From positions 1 through 60,144 of the forward strand of contig NZ_NOIF01000009.1 in NCBI RefSeq assembly GCF_002265265.1: DNA of 60,144 bases. The letters run 5' to 3'. Position 1 is the stretch's first letter. Each line of letters begins with the position of its first letter. The DNA comes from Photobacterium sanguinicancri (GTDB lineage: Bacteria > Pseudomonadota > Gammaproteobacteria > Enterobacterales > Vibrionaceae). Shown one piece after another: positions 1 to 8,349 of the stretch. Both the position numbers and the translations under genes were made by a program. A model generated the notes under the pieces. The model was not told where the DNA came from, ran no database searches, and saw nothing but the letters and a program-made list of their open reading frames with translations.

Positions 1-26
1 AATTGTCATTAGCAGCTTAATTCACA

Positions 27-56
27 TAAAAAAATAGCCAGCTAAGGCTGGCTATT
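27..56 (-). terminator. Rho-independent terminator of polA
   Basis: A perfect 10-bp stem (33-42 with 47-56) closes a TAAG loop. On the minus strand it is followed by a run of seven U, encoded by the A run at about 27-33. It lies 35 bases past the polA stop codon. Confidence 0.9.
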
Positions 57-90
57 CGTCTTCTTTCTCAATAAATAGAGTGCTGAGCCC

Positions 91-2868
91 TTAGTGGGCT
101 TGATCCCAGTTATCCCCAGAATCAGCGTCAGCAACAAGAGGAACATCCAATTGTGCCGCCGCTTCCATCAAACGCTGTACCTCTGCAGTTACAGCATCTA
201 AATGCTCATTCTGTACTTCAAATACAAGTTCATCGTGCACTTGCATGAGTAGACGAACTTGACCTTCAGGTTGCTGTTGGACCCACTCATCAACCAACAC
301 CATTGCACGCTTAATAATATCAGCCGCGGTACCTTGCATCGGCGCATTGATAGCAGCTCGTTCTGCTGCTTTACGACGAATACCGTTACGTGATTTGATA
401 TCAGGCAGGTGCAAGCGACGACCAAATAAGGTTTCAACAAAGCCCTGCTCGCTCGCGGTATTACGGGTGCTTTCCATATATTCCAGCACACCAGGGTAAC
501 GTTCAAAGTACAGATCCATATACTCTTGCGCTTCGTTACGCCCCATGCCCAGTTGTTTCGCTAAACCAAATGCACTCATGCCATAGATCAAACCGAAGTT
601 GATCGCTTTAGCACGACGACGCTGCTCGGTTGATACCGAGTCAATCGGCAAGCCAAGGATCTCAGCCGCTGTTGCAGCATGAATATCTTTACCCGTGCGG
701 AACGCCTCAAGCAATGCTTCATCACCCGACAAATGCGCCATAATACGTAATTCGATTTGCGAGTAATCGACCGCCAGTACTTTGTATCCCGTTGGGGCTA
801 TAAACGCTTGGCGAATTCGACGGCCTTCAGCATTACGAATAGGGATATTCTGTAAATTTGGATCGCTTGACGACAAACGCCCAGTCGCTGTTACCGCTTG
901 ATGGTACGAGGTATGTACTCGCCCAGTAGCCGGATTCACCATTTTCGGCAGTTTATCGGTGTACGTTGACTTCAACTTCGACAAACTACGGTATTCCAAA
1001 ATTAATTTGGGTAATGGGTAATCAAGCGCCAATTCTTGCAGCACTTCTTCATTAGTAGAAGCCGCACCAGACGGTGTTTTCTTCAAGATAGGTAAACCCA
1101 TCTTTTCAAACAAAATAGCTTGCAGTTGCTTCGGTGAACTTAAGTTAAATTCTTGCTCTGCAATTTCATACGCTTGCTGTTGGAGTTCGTCTAAGCGCAC
1201 GGCTAATTCTGACGATTGTGCGCCCATTAGCATGCTGTCAATCAACACACCGGTACGTTCAATACGCGAGAGAACAGGCACCAGTGGCATTTCAATCTCT
1301 TCAAATACAGATTTTAATTTCTCGTCTGCATTCACTTTGGCAATCAGTACGTTATGAAGGCGTAAAGTAATATCCGCATCTTCCGCCGCATAAGGACCAG
1401 CTTGTTCTAAATCGATTTGATTAAACGTTAGCTGCTTTTTACCTTTACCCGCGATATCTTCAAAGCTAATTGTTTTATGCTCTAGGTAACGCAGCGATAG
1501 GCTATCCATATCATGACGGCCAACCACACTATTGAACACGTACGACTCCAGCATGGTATCAAACACAATACCCTGCATATCAATATCGTATCGCGCCAAA
1601 ATGCTGGCATCAAACTTCAGATTTTGACCCACTTTCGCTTTGGTTGCATCTTCAAGTAATGGTTTTAGCTGTGCTAATACCCAATCTCGATCCAATTGCG
1701 CTGGAGCATCAAGGTAATCATGAGCGACAGGTACGTATGCCGCTTTCCCTTCTTCAACCGCAAATGACACACCAATCAAGTTAGCGGTCATGTAATCTAG
1801 GCCGTCCGTTTCGGTATCAAACGCGACAACCTCAGCGGTATTCAGTTGCTCAAGCCAAGCGCTAAAGCTGGCTTCATCTAATACGGTTTCGTAACCGCTG
1901 CGATCAATGACTGGCGCAACAATTTTAGGCTCATCCGTTGCACTACCACCAACAACGCGTTCATCGGCTACAATTTTGCCATCGCTACCATCAAGCATTT
2001 CGCTCAACCAACGACGGAACTGTAATTTACCAAATAGTTTGGTCAGCTCATCGGTATCTGGGGTGGTTTTAACCAACTCATGCGGTGCCATCTCAAGCTC
2101 AACATCCAGCTTGATCGTTGCCAGTTGGTACGACATATATGCCGCATCTTTGTTATCTTCCAGCTTTTTAGGCATGGTTTTCGAACCACGGAAACCTAAG
2201 GCTGGAATCGCATCAAGATTGTCATACAGCGCATCTAAACTACCAATACCTGTTAGCAAGGCTTTCGCTGTCTTTTCACCCACACCCGGTACACCCGGAA
2301 TGTTATCAACTTTATCGCCCATCAAGGCTAAATAGTCGATGATCAGTTCGGGACCAATACCAAACTTCTCTACTACGCCAGCAGGATCCATCACCACATC
2401 TGTCATAGTATTGATCAGAGTGACATTCTCATCCACTAGCTGCGCCATATCCTTATCACCCGTACTGATCAGTACAGGCATCCCCGCCTGTGATGCTTGG
2501 CTTGCTAACGTACCAATCACATCATCGGCTTCCACCCCTGAAATCGAGATCAAGGGTAAACCCATTGCTTTAATTACAGCGTGAAGTGGTTCAATTTGAC
2601 CACGAAGATCGTCCGGCATTGGTGGACGATTCGCTTTGTATTCCGGATACATATCATCACGGAAAGTCTTGCCTTTCGCATCGAAAATGACCGCAATATG
2701 TTCAGTTGAGAACTGGCGCAACATACTGCGCAGCATGTTCACAACACCATATACCGCTCCTGTTGGTTCTCCATCAGAATTGGTGAAGTTAGGTGCAGCA
2801 TGGTAAGCACGGTAAAGATAAGATGATCCATCGATCAAAATAAGCGGGTTATCTGGAATAGTAGCCAT
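91..2868 (-). CDS. polA: DNA polymerase I
   Basis: DNA polymerase I fills gaps and removes RNA primers in replication and excision repair. The 925-residue product has the family's three parts in order. First is an N-terminal 5'-3' exonuclease (FEN) domain that starts [15 protein letters not shown]. Next is a 3'-5' proofreading domain that keeps the DTETDGLD acidic motif, so proofreading should be active. Last is a family A polymerase domain with motif A ([16 protein letters not shown]), motif B ([13 protein letters not shown]) and motif C (VHDELVFEV). I start at the ATG at 2868, which gives the usual N-terminus. A GTG at 2910 is in frame but adds 14 unusual residues. The gene is divergent from elbB. 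Confidence 0.97.
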   Translation of the reverse strand: MATIPDNPLILIDGSSYLYRAYHAAPNFTNSDGEPTGAVYGVVNMLRSMLRQFSTEHIAVIFDAKGKTFRDDMYPEYKANRPPMPDDLRGQIEPLHAVIKAMGLPLISISGVEADDVIGTLASQASQAGMPVLISTGDKDMAQLVDENVTLINTMTDVVMDPAGVVEKFGIGPELIIDYLALMGDKVDNIPGVPGVGEKTAKALLTGIGSLDALYDNLDAIPALGFRGSKTMPKKLEDNKDAAYMSYQLATIKLDVELEMAPHELVKTTPDTDELTKLFGKLQFRRWLSEMLDGSDGKIVADERVVGGSATDEPKIVAPVIDRSGYETVLDEASFSAWLEQLNTAEVVAFDTETDGLDYMTANLIGVSFAVEEGKAAYVPVAHDYLDAPAQLDRDWVLAQLKPLLEDATKAKVGQNLKFDASILARYDIDMQGIVFDTMLESYVFNSVVGRHDMDSLSLRYLEHKTISFEDIAGKGKKQLTFNQIDLEQAGPYAAEDADITLRLHNVLIAKVNADEKLKSVFEEIEMPLVPVLSRIERTGVLIDSMLMGAQSSELAVRLDELQQQAYEIAEQEFNLSSPKQLQAILFEKMGLPILKKTPSGAASTNEEVLQELALDYPLPKLILEYRSLSKLKSTYTDKLPKMVNPATGRVHTSYHQAVTATGRLSSSDPNLQNIPIRNAEGRRIRQAFIAPTGYKVLAVDYSQIELRIMAHLSGDEALLEAFRTGKDIHAATAAEILGLPIDSVSTEQRRRAKAINFGLIYGMSAFGLAKQLGMGRNEAQEYMDLYFERYPGVLEYMESTRNTASEQGFVETLFGRRLHLPDIKSRNGIRRKAAERAAINAPMQGTAADIIKRAMVLVDEWVQQQPEGQVRLLMQVHDELVFEVQNEHLDAVTAEVQRLMEAAAQLDVPLVADADSGDNWDQAH

Positions 2869-3245
2869 AGAGATATTCTTATATCCGGAAAAGTCATAAT
2901 CACTCGGCACACAGATTGCGCATAATATATGCTCAAAGAGAGGAATCTGTATGGCGGGTTACTAGAATGCCACGACAACTCGCCAGTGTTAACTGATGTT
3001 TTCCCCGACGCACCCTCAATCTGTGGATAACTTTGTTAGTATTTAATTTTAAAGCTGGGATCAACTTTTAAAACAAAATCAAAACATCGCACAAAAACCA
3101 TTGAATTCAATAAGATAACAAAAAACAGGCAAATAGATCTTTGATCGAGCAATGATCATTGAATGTGGACAACGTTAGCGTAGCAATCTTAAATTAAGCA
3201 TACAGACTGTAAAAATAGACAATTTTGACTAGAAAGGAAGCCAGA
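2869..3245. promoter_or_regulatory. polA/elbB divergent intergenic region with a DnaA box
   Basis: This 377-base gap separates two divergent genes and should hold both promoters. It is AT-rich from about 3030. It contains TGTGGATAA at 3022-3030, a consensus DnaA box (TTATCCACA on the other strand), and a related TGTGGACAA at about 3165-3173. Four GATC sites fall between about 3058 and 3160, three of them within some 22 bases. No open reading frame or RNA gene is evident. The function of the DnaA box is not known from the sequence. Confidence 0.5.
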
Positions 3246-3896
3246 ATGAAAAGAATTGCGGTAATTTTAAGCGGCTGTGGGGTCTTTGATGGCAGTGAGA
3301 TTCACGAATCGGTACTTTCCCTGCTAGCAATTGAACAAGAAGGCGCCAGCTGGCACTGCTTTGCTCCTAATATTGATCAACACCATGTGATCAACCATCT
3401 CACTGGTGAAGAAAGTACGGAATCTCGCAATGTATTGATCGAAGCCGCCCGCATTGCCCGCGGTCAGATCCAAGACGTCAAAGATCTTAGTGCGAACCAA
3501 TTCGATGCATTGTTGGTACCTGGGGGATTTGGCGCAGCCAAAAACCTATCAGACTTTGCCATCAAAGGCAGTGATTGCACGATCCACCCCGACGTACTCA
3601 GTGCCTGCCAAACTTTTGCCCAAGCCGACAAACCAGCGGGTTATCTGTGTATAGCCCCGGCGATGATCCCGCTCATTTATGGCTCAGGAGCGAAAGGGAC
3701 GATCGGCACGGATCCTGACACTGCCCAAGTCTTTAATAATATGGGGGGTGAACACATTGAATGTCCGGTTCATGACTTCGTATTAGACCAAAAACGCCGT
3801 TTACTCACCACACCTGCATACATGCTTGCTGGCAGTTTAAGTGAGGCTGCAAGTGGCATTAATAAGTTGGTCAAAGAGTTGGTGAAATTAGCGTGA
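3246..3896 (+). CDS. elbB: ElbB, DJ-1/PfpI-like glyoxalase family protein
   Basis: This 216-residue protein begins KRIAVILSGCGVFDGSEIHE, which is typical of ElbB (formerly called isoprenoid biosynthesis protein with amidotransferase-like domain). It has the DJ-1/PfpI class I glutamine-amidotransferase-like fold, with PGGFGAAKNLSDFA and the nucleophile-elbow cysteine in GYLCIAPAM. The E. coli homologue has glyoxalase activity in vitro, and its role in the cell is unsettled. I use the ATG at 3246 because AAGGAAG lies just upstream. An earlier in-frame start at 3225 would overlap that ribosome binding site. No terminator is obvious after the gene; the next stem downstream belongs to ryhB on the other strand. 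Confidence 0.9.
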   Translation: MKRIAVILSGCGVFDGSEIHESVLSLLAIEQEGASWHCFAPNIDQHHVINHLTGEESTESRNVLIEAARIARGQIQDVKDLSANQFDALLVPGGFGAAKNLSDFAIKGSDCTIHPDVLSACQTFAQADKPAGYLCIAPAMIPLIYGSGAKGTIGTDPDTAQVFNNMGGEHIECPVHDFVLDQKRRLLTTPAYMLAGSLSEAASGINKLVKELVKLA

Positions 3897-3951
3897 TCGG
3901 ATTGGTCAAAAAGATTGGAATAAGAAGTAAAATGGGTAAACGCTAGAAAAG

Positions 3952-3982
3952 AAAAAGCGGCGCAACTTTGGAAGGCGCCGCT
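3952..3982 (-). terminator. ryhB terminator
   Basis: An 8-bp GC-rich stem (AGCGGCGC at 3956-3963 with GCGCCGCT at 3975-3982) is followed on the minus strand by U5CUUUUC. It fits the end of a short sRNA; no coding gene on this strand needs it. Confidence 0.9.
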
Positions 3983-4115
3983 CAGCAGAAGTGGTGTGTT
4001 GTTCCTAGCCCTACACTGGGAACATTCATCCATGAGCTGAAGTACACTGGAAGCAATGTGAGCAATGTCGTGCCTTCAGAACGCTAGCTGATGTAACCGC
4101 CATCGCCTGAGTGCC
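3952..4115 (-). ncRNA. ryhB: RyhB iron-responsive small RNA
   Basis: The minus strand carries the RyhB core at 4047-4073 (GCACGACATTGCTCACATTG, then CTTCCAG), essentially the same as the mRNA-pairing segment of E. coli RyhB. RyhB is an Hfq-dependent sRNA made under iron starvation that represses mRNAs of iron-using proteins. Upstream are a promoter and two Fur-box-like sites; downstream is a strong terminator. From the predicted start near 4115 to the end of the terminator the RNA is about 160 nt. That is longer than the E. coli RNA, as expected for Vibrionaceae. The 5' end is inferred from the promoter only. In V. cholerae ryhB also lies close to polA. Confidence 0.93.
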
Positions 4116-4120
4116 TGTTA

Positions 4121-4171
4121 ATAATAACCATTCTCATCTTTATTGCAAGCACTTATTGAGAATTAATTTCA
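4121..4171 (-). promoter_or_regulatory. ryhB promoter with two Fur-box-like sites
   Basis: On the minus strand a -35 TTGCAA (4143-4148) and a -10 TATTAT (4121-4126) are 16 bases apart. Two matches to the 7-1-7 Fur inverted repeat are present. TGAGAATTAATTTCA (4157-4171) lies just upstream of the -35. TGAGAATGGTTATTA (minus strand, 4122-4136) covers the -10. This placement predicts repression by Fur-Fe2+. The motifs are seen directly; Fur binding is inferred. Confidence 0.75.
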
Positions 4172-4257
4172 TTTAGATGCTAACCAGAGGTCCTTCACTT
4201 CTTTACTCTGCCCGTTTAACACCCACTAAAACCACGTGAAGCACCCGTAAGGCATTG

Positions 4258-4692
4258 TTATTTAGCCAGTACCTTCTCAAAGTACAAACGGTAATCAGCC
4301 ACTTGACCTTTCTTTTCAAGATCAAGGATCTGATAGCCATTACGCAGCAACAAGCGCAACATGGCGGCAAACCGATTACGAGACTTCACCGTTAAGCGTT
4401 TATAGCCCTCTGCTTTTACCCATGCTTCTTGTGCTTCTAACAAAGCTTGCGCGACGCCATGACCTCGTCCTAAGGGTGAAACACCGCCTATCCAGCTATA
4501 AAACTCATCATCAGATTTCGCATACCCGACTTTAACGCCAACAAGTTGCTGATTCATTTGGGCGACTAATACCAGCGCAGGCTGATCCGCGATCCGAGCC
4601 TGTAAACTCTCTACTGTTTCAACATGATCAAACTCTTTGATCGTAGCAAGCACCGTGAGTGCTTCTTCCAAACTAGCTTGACGAACCAACAT
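4258..4692 (-). CDS. GNAT family N-acetyltransferase
   Basis: A 144-residue single-domain GNAT acetyltransferase. The acetyl-CoA loop appears as SPLGRGHGVAQALL (Q/RxxGxG/A-like), followed by a C-terminal strand RLTVKSRNRF and RNGYQILDLEKKG. It should transfer an acetyl group from acetyl-CoA to a small molecule or protein; the substrate cannot be told. I start at the ATG at 4692, with GAGGTG about 8 bases upstream; a GTG at 4701 is in frame but overlaps that Shine-Dalgarno. The gene is monocistronic, lies upstream of the ryhB promoter on the same strand, and has no clear terminator before it. Confidence 0.85.
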   Translation of the reverse strand: MLVRQASLEEALTVLATIKEFDHVETVESLQARIADQPALVLVAQMNQQLVGVKVGYAKSDDEFYSWIGGVSPLGRGHGVAQALLEAQEAWVKAEGYKRLTVKSRNRFAAMLRLLLRNGYQILDLEKKGQVADYRLYFEKVLAK

Positions 4693-4756
4693 AGTTTTCA
4701 CCTCATTTCACCTTAACGTTCATCAACAACACAGCATACTGCACCCAATTTCAAAT

Positions 4757-4781
4757 AAAAAAAACCAGCAAAATTTGCTGG
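4757..4781 (-). terminator. yhhQ terminator
   Basis: A stem CCAGCA (4765-4770) with TGCTGG (4776-4781) is followed on the minus strand by a run of eight U. It lies about 20 bases past the yhhQ stop codon. Confidence 0.85.
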
Positions 4782-4802
4782 CTTCTTGTTTGATACTGAG
4801 TA

Positions 4803-5480
4803 TCACACTAATTTTTGCTCCCCCATATAATTGGGGTTCAATGCGGTAAGCTTTTTCACTAAGTAGTTAAGCAATACACCGTAAATAGGTACAAATAAAC
4901 CTAAACTAATTAATAACTTAAACGTGTAATCCACTAAGGCGATTTCAGTCCAGTTCGCAGCCATAAAAGCATCTGGGCTGTTGTAGAAAGCGATTGAGAA
5001 AAACGCAATCGTATCTAAAGCATTACCAATAATGGTTGAGCATGTTGGGGCAACCCACCAGCTTTTTGCTTGGCGTAAGCGGTTAAATACCGAGACATCC
5101 AAAATTTGACCCAGTAGATAAGCCATAAAGCTCGCGACAGCAATACGAGCAACAAACAGGTTAAATTCCAATAAGTGAGCAAAACCTTGGTACTCCCCTT
5201 GGAAAAATACCACCGACAAACCATAAGATATCAGCAAGGCGGGCATCATCACGCGCAGAATGATTTTACGCGCCATCTGAGCACCAAAAATGCGTACGGT
5301 TAAATCCGTTGCCAAGAAGATAAAAGGAAAGGTAAACGCCCCCCACGTGGTATGGAATCCCATCACCGTAAAAGGAAGTTGTACTAAGTAGTTGCTTGAG
5401 GCAATGATCACTAAGTGGAATAACACTAAGTAGGAAAGTGCTTTGCGCTGCTGCGCGGGTGTAAATTGCGAAGTCGTCAT
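4803..5480 (-). CDS. yhhQ: YhhQ family queuosine precursor transporter
   Basis: A 225-residue inner-membrane protein of the YhhQ (COG1738, vitamin/queuosine precursor transporter) family. In E. coli YhhQ imports the queuosine precursors preQ0 and preQ1 for tRNA modification. Several hydrophobic segments are visible, for example YLVLFHLVIIASSNYLVQLP, and the family signature TTWGAFTFPFIFLATDLTVR follows. The start is the ATG at 5480, preceded by AAAAAGG at a spacing of 8. That ribosome binding site is part of a likely preQ1-I riboswitch. The gene is monocistronic with its own terminator. Confidence 0.93.
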   Translation of the reverse strand: MTTSQFTPAQQRKALSYLVLFHLVIIASSNYLVQLPFTVMGFHTTWGAFTFPFIFLATDLTVRIFGAQMARKIILRVMMPALLISYGLSVVFFQGEYQGFAHLLEFNLFVARIAVASFMAYLLGQILDVSVFNRLRQAKSWWVAPTCSTIIGNALDTIAFFSIAFYNSPDAFMAANWTEIALVDYTFKLLISLGLFVPIYGVLLNYLVKKLTALNPNYMGEQKLV

Positions 5481-5488
5481 TAAAGAGA

Positions 5489-5519
5489 CCTTTTTGTCAT
5501 TGGGGGAGAGGGAACCCAA
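5489..5519 (-). promoter_or_regulatory. preQ1-I-like riboswitch over the yhhQ ribosome binding site
   Basis: The minus-strand leader has P1 (TTGGG with CCCAA, 5 bp) closing a 10-base pyrimidine-rich loop, then TGACAAAAAGG. This is the layout of small class I preQ1 aptamers, especially the translational type in which the 3' GG pairs with loop C residues (P2) and hides the Shine-Dalgarno. A C immediately before the 3' strand of P1 sits where the ligand-pairing C is found. The A residues usual in the loop before that C are missing, so this is a variant. The downstream gene is a queuosine-precursor transporter, which supports the call. Confidence 0.55.
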
Positions 5520-5658
5520 ATATATTCACGCGGTAGGATCTCACCCCTACGCGACCAAGCGGGCGATTATACAGTAACCAATCGAGCTGCCTAGCCCTAC
5601 TGCTGCCATCCACCACACGCAATCGTTTCACTGCGGAAGAAAAGGACACACGAGCCGA

Positions 5659-5985
5659 CTAACAATATTGTGCTGTATCTGTCGGTAGCATACTTGCGAT
5701 AAAAGCCAAGGTGTCATTATCAGCACTCGACATAGCTTCTATCCACAGCGCCCCACTGTAGTGCTCGCCTTTGAGCAAGAGTCGACAGCCTTCGAAATCA
5801 ATCAGCCAAACATGTAAATCGGCATTTTTTTCTTGCTCAATGACAATTGAGTCAATCCGCACGACTAACGCTGTCGCCACTTCACTAAAAGTGTCGTAAT
5901 CAAAGTCAGGCGCAGTTAATAGTAAATGACTGTGTTCAAAGTCAAGGCGACGAACCGAGAAAGGTTCGTAGGGAAATGATGACAT
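5659..5985 (-). CDS. DUF3630-like conserved hypothetical protein
   Basis: A 108-residue acidic soluble protein with no signal peptide or membrane segment. It resembles the short DUF3630 proteins found beside recQ in Vibrionaceae; I make this match from memory and with moderate confidence. Visible features are a central hydrophobic segment (DLHVWLIDFEGCRLLLKGEHY) and a C-terminal IASMLP helix. The start ATG at 5985 has AAGGACTC just upstream, which is a good ribosome binding site. It is on the same strand as recQ, but about 350 bases with a plus-strand terminator lie between them, so it is probably not in one transcript with recQ. Function unknown. Confidence 0.7.
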   Translation of the reverse strand: MSSFPYEPFSVRRLDFEHSHLLLTAPDFDYDTFSEVATALVVRIDSIVIEQEKNADLHVWLIDFEGCRLLLKGEHYSGALWIEAMSSADNDTLAFIASMLPTDTAQYC

Positions 5986-6049
5986 ATAGAGTCCTTTTTC
6001 GGCGATTTAGTAGCTAAAATTCGCTATTTGGCTTAATTCCTGTAACCAA

Positions 6050-6290
6050 TTGTTGCTATGGGTATCAAACCATAAGACAACTATAGCCAAGCGCTATAGC
6101 TTCATGGTTTTATAACTGTGTTGCCGACAATACTGCATTAATGCGGCTCATCACCCTTAATGCAATGTTGGTAACCGGTGATGTTAACATTCTCACCAAA
6201 TACGCAAGCTGTTTTGTTGCGACGACAACATAGTCTTATTATGTTCGAAACGCATTTTATACCGGACTCGGATAAGTCCGGTATTTTTTT
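6050..6290 (+). ncRNA. Candidate small RNA ending at an orphan terminator
   Basis: The 348-base gap between the DUF3630-like gene and recQ (both minus strand) ends in a strong plus-strand terminator that no plus-strand gene explains. Upstream of it are several stem-forming stretches. These are TATGG/CCATA inside GTTG/CAAC (about 6052-6080), CTATAGC (6081-6087) with GCTATAG (6093-6099), and the palindrome GCATTAATGC (about 6133-6142). I find no convincing promoter, so the 5' end given is arbitrary. A 66-codon ORF that starts at 6178 runs through the terminator and is not credible. It matches no sRNA family I recognise. Confidence 0.3.
6259..6290 (+). terminator. Orphan plus-strand terminator
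   Basis: A perfect 10-bp stem ATACCGGACT (6259-6268) with AGTCCGGTAT (6275-6284) is followed by a T run to 6290. On the minus strand there is no U run, so it does not serve recQ. Confidence 0.85.
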
Positions 6291-6333
6291 GCCTGCCATG
6301 TACCAAGCAAAAATAGCACTTCAATCGCAACGG

Positions 6334-8178
6334 CTAATAATCAACGGTCGCCATCAAGTGCTCTTCAATCAGCGTTAAAAAAGCGTCGCCGTATTTTTCC
6401 AACTTACGCTGGCCTACACCATTCACCGCAAGTAAAGCCCCCGATGAGGTCGGTAATTTCTCTGCCATTTCCATCAAGCTGGCATCGTTAAATACCACAT
6501 ACGGTGGCAAATCATCTTCATCGGCAATCGCTTTACGTAGCTTGCGTAATTTCGCGAATAATTTTTTATCGTACTGACGATTGGCCAATTTATCATTTTT
6601 CGCCGTACGTGCTGCGCTATCCAGCCTTGGCACTGCTAACTCTAAGTTGATTTCACTGCGCAATACCAAACGGGCTTTTTCCGTCAGTTGTAATGTTGAG
6701 CTACGCATGATGTTTTGATTTAAAAAACCCAAATGCACCAATTGACGCAAAATGCTGATCCAAAATTCATTACTGTGCTCACGACCAATACCGTAGGTCG
6801 TCAATTGATCATGACCATGCTCGCGGATCCGCTGATTTTGCATCCCGCGTAGTACTTCCACCACATAGGTCATGCCAAAGTTTTGATTGACGCGGTAAAC
6901 ACACGATAACGCCTTCTGCGCGACTTCAAGGGCAGCAAAGCGTTTAGGTGGGTCGATACAAATATCACAGTTACCGCAGGGCTGTTCTCGGTGCTCACCA
7001 AAGTAATGCAGCAAAACTTGGCGGCGACAAGTTTGCGCTTCAGCAAACGCGCCCATTGCATTCAGTTTATGGCTCTCAACCCTTTTTTGCTCCCCTTCTT
7101 CTTTCTCATCGAGGCAACGGCGTAGCCACGCGAGATCTGAAGGGTCGTAAAAGGTCACCGCTTCAGCGGGTAGGCCATCTCGCCCTGCGCGCCCTGTCTC
7201 TTGATAATAAGATTCGATATTGCGGGGAATATCGTAATGCACCACAAAGCGAACATTGGGCTTATTAATCCCCATGCCAAATGCCACTGTGGCCACCACA
7301 ATATGAACATCATCACGCTGAAAACTTTCTTGCACATGCGCTCGCTCGCTAAAATCGAGCCCTGCATGGTAAGCCGCCGCGCGAATACCTTCGCCACACA
7401 GCTTTTCAGTTATTTGTTCTACCCGTTTACGGCTATTGCAATAAATAATGCCGCACTGGCCACGTACCCCGGCTAGGTAGCGGGTTAGTTGTGCCATAGG
7501 TTTGTATTTTTCTTGCAAGGTATAGCGAATATTAGGGCGATCAAAACTGCCCAAATACACATGCGGATCCATCAACGCTAAGCGTCCCATAATGTCACTG
7601 CGTGTGGTGTCATCGGCTGTGGCAGTTAACGCTAAAATAGGCACGTCAGGGAAATGTTGTTTAAGTAGCCCCAGCTCGGCGTATTCACGGCGGAAATCAT
7701 GCCCCCACTGCGAAATACAGTGCGCTTCATCCACCGCAATTAAACATAATGGGATGCCCTTTAGACGCTCAATAAAATCATACATCAAGGCGCGCTCAGG
7801 TGAGACATACACCAATTTCACGGTCCCCGACTGCATCGCCTCAAAGGTTTCCATTACCGCTTCACGGGTCATGGTCGAATTTAAGTATGCCGCCGCCACC
7901 CCATTGGCTTGCAGTTGATCGACCTGATCTTTCATTAATGATATAAGCGGTGAGATCACCAAGGTTAGGCCATCTAACATCAAAGCTGGAATTTGATAGC
8001 ACAGTGATTTGCCGCCACCTGTAGGCATGATCACTAAACCGTCTTGCCCTGCTGTCGCTGCTTCAATGACTTCTTGTTGACCCAGACGGAACGCTTGGTA
8101 GCCAAACACATCCTGCAAAATTTGTTCGCTTGCAGATGGGGCGCTCGGCGTCTGAGATTCAGCACAGCTTGATGACAT
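6334..8178 (-). CDS. recQ: ATP-dependent DNA helicase RecQ
   Basis: A 614-residue RecQ 3'-5' helicase that acts in the RecF recombination pathway and in fork repair. The order is a SF2 helicase core, with Walker A PTGGGKS near residue 55 and a DEAH box, followed by motif VI QETGRAGRDG. A RecQ-Ct zinc-binding and winged-helix region follows, with the cysteines in CRRQVLLHYFGE and CGNCDIC. An HRDC domain closes the protein (LPPYVVFNDASLMEMAEKLP). The length matches the family. The start is the ATG at 8178 with only a weak AAAGAG upstream. It is divergent from rarD. Confidence 0.97.
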   Translation of the reverse strand: MSSSCAESQTPSAPSASEQILQDVFGYQAFRLGQQEVIEAATAGQDGLVIMPTGGGKSLCYQIPALMLDGLTLVISPLISLMKDQVDQLQANGVAAAYLNSTMTREAVMETFEAMQSGTVKLVYVSPERALMYDFIERLKGIPLCLIAVDEAHCISQWGHDFRREYAELGLLKQHFPDVPILALTATADDTTRSDIMGRLALMDPHVYLGSFDRPNIRYTLQEKYKPMAQLTRYLAGVRGQCGIIYCNSRKRVEQITEKLCGEGIRAAAYHAGLDFSERAHVQESFQRDDVHIVVATVAFGMGINKPNVRFVVHYDIPRNIESYYQETGRAGRDGLPAEAVTFYDPSDLAWLRRCLDEKEEGEQKRVESHKLNAMGAFAEAQTCRRQVLLHYFGEHREQPCGNCDICIDPPKRFAALEVAQKALSCVYRVNQNFGMTYVVEVLRGMQNQRIREHGHDQLTTYGIGREHSNEFWISILRQLVHLGFLNQNIMRSSTLQLTEKARLVLRSEINLELAVPRLDSAARTAKNDKLANRQYDKKLFAKLRKLRKAIADEDDLPPYVVFNDASLMEMAEKLPTSSGALLAVNGVGQRKLEKYGDAFLTLIEEHLMATVDY

Positions 8179-8349
8179 AACACGGCTCTTTAAACAAAAG
8201 GGGCGAGTATTCTATACCAAACTCCGCTGTCGGGCATTCTCTGTTGAATCTGGTTGGTTTCTGTTCGACCCTCGTTTTATACTGCAGTCACATTTTTTGG
8301 CAAAAAATACCTTTCTTTCGCTTTTTTATAAAACAAGATTTGGAATTCA

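Noticed and set aside
1-90. Spot 42 (spf) sRNA downstream of polA
   Set aside because: It is expected near here in this group, but only the polA terminator fits into the 90 bases available; any spf gene would lie outside the window.
1907-2584. Plus-strand ORFs of 142 and 81 codons opposite polA
   Set aside because: They lie wholly inside the conserved polA frame and have Ser/Ile-rich antisense composition.
3000-3245. Chromosomal origin oriC
   Set aside because: Only one perfect DnaA box and one weak match, no ordered DnaA array or 13-mer repeats, and no mnmG, mioC or rpmH neighbours.
6178-6378. 66-codon plus-strand ORF
   Set aside because: It runs through the strong terminator at 6259-6290 and into the end of recQ, and its sequence is not protein-like; the RNA reading is better.
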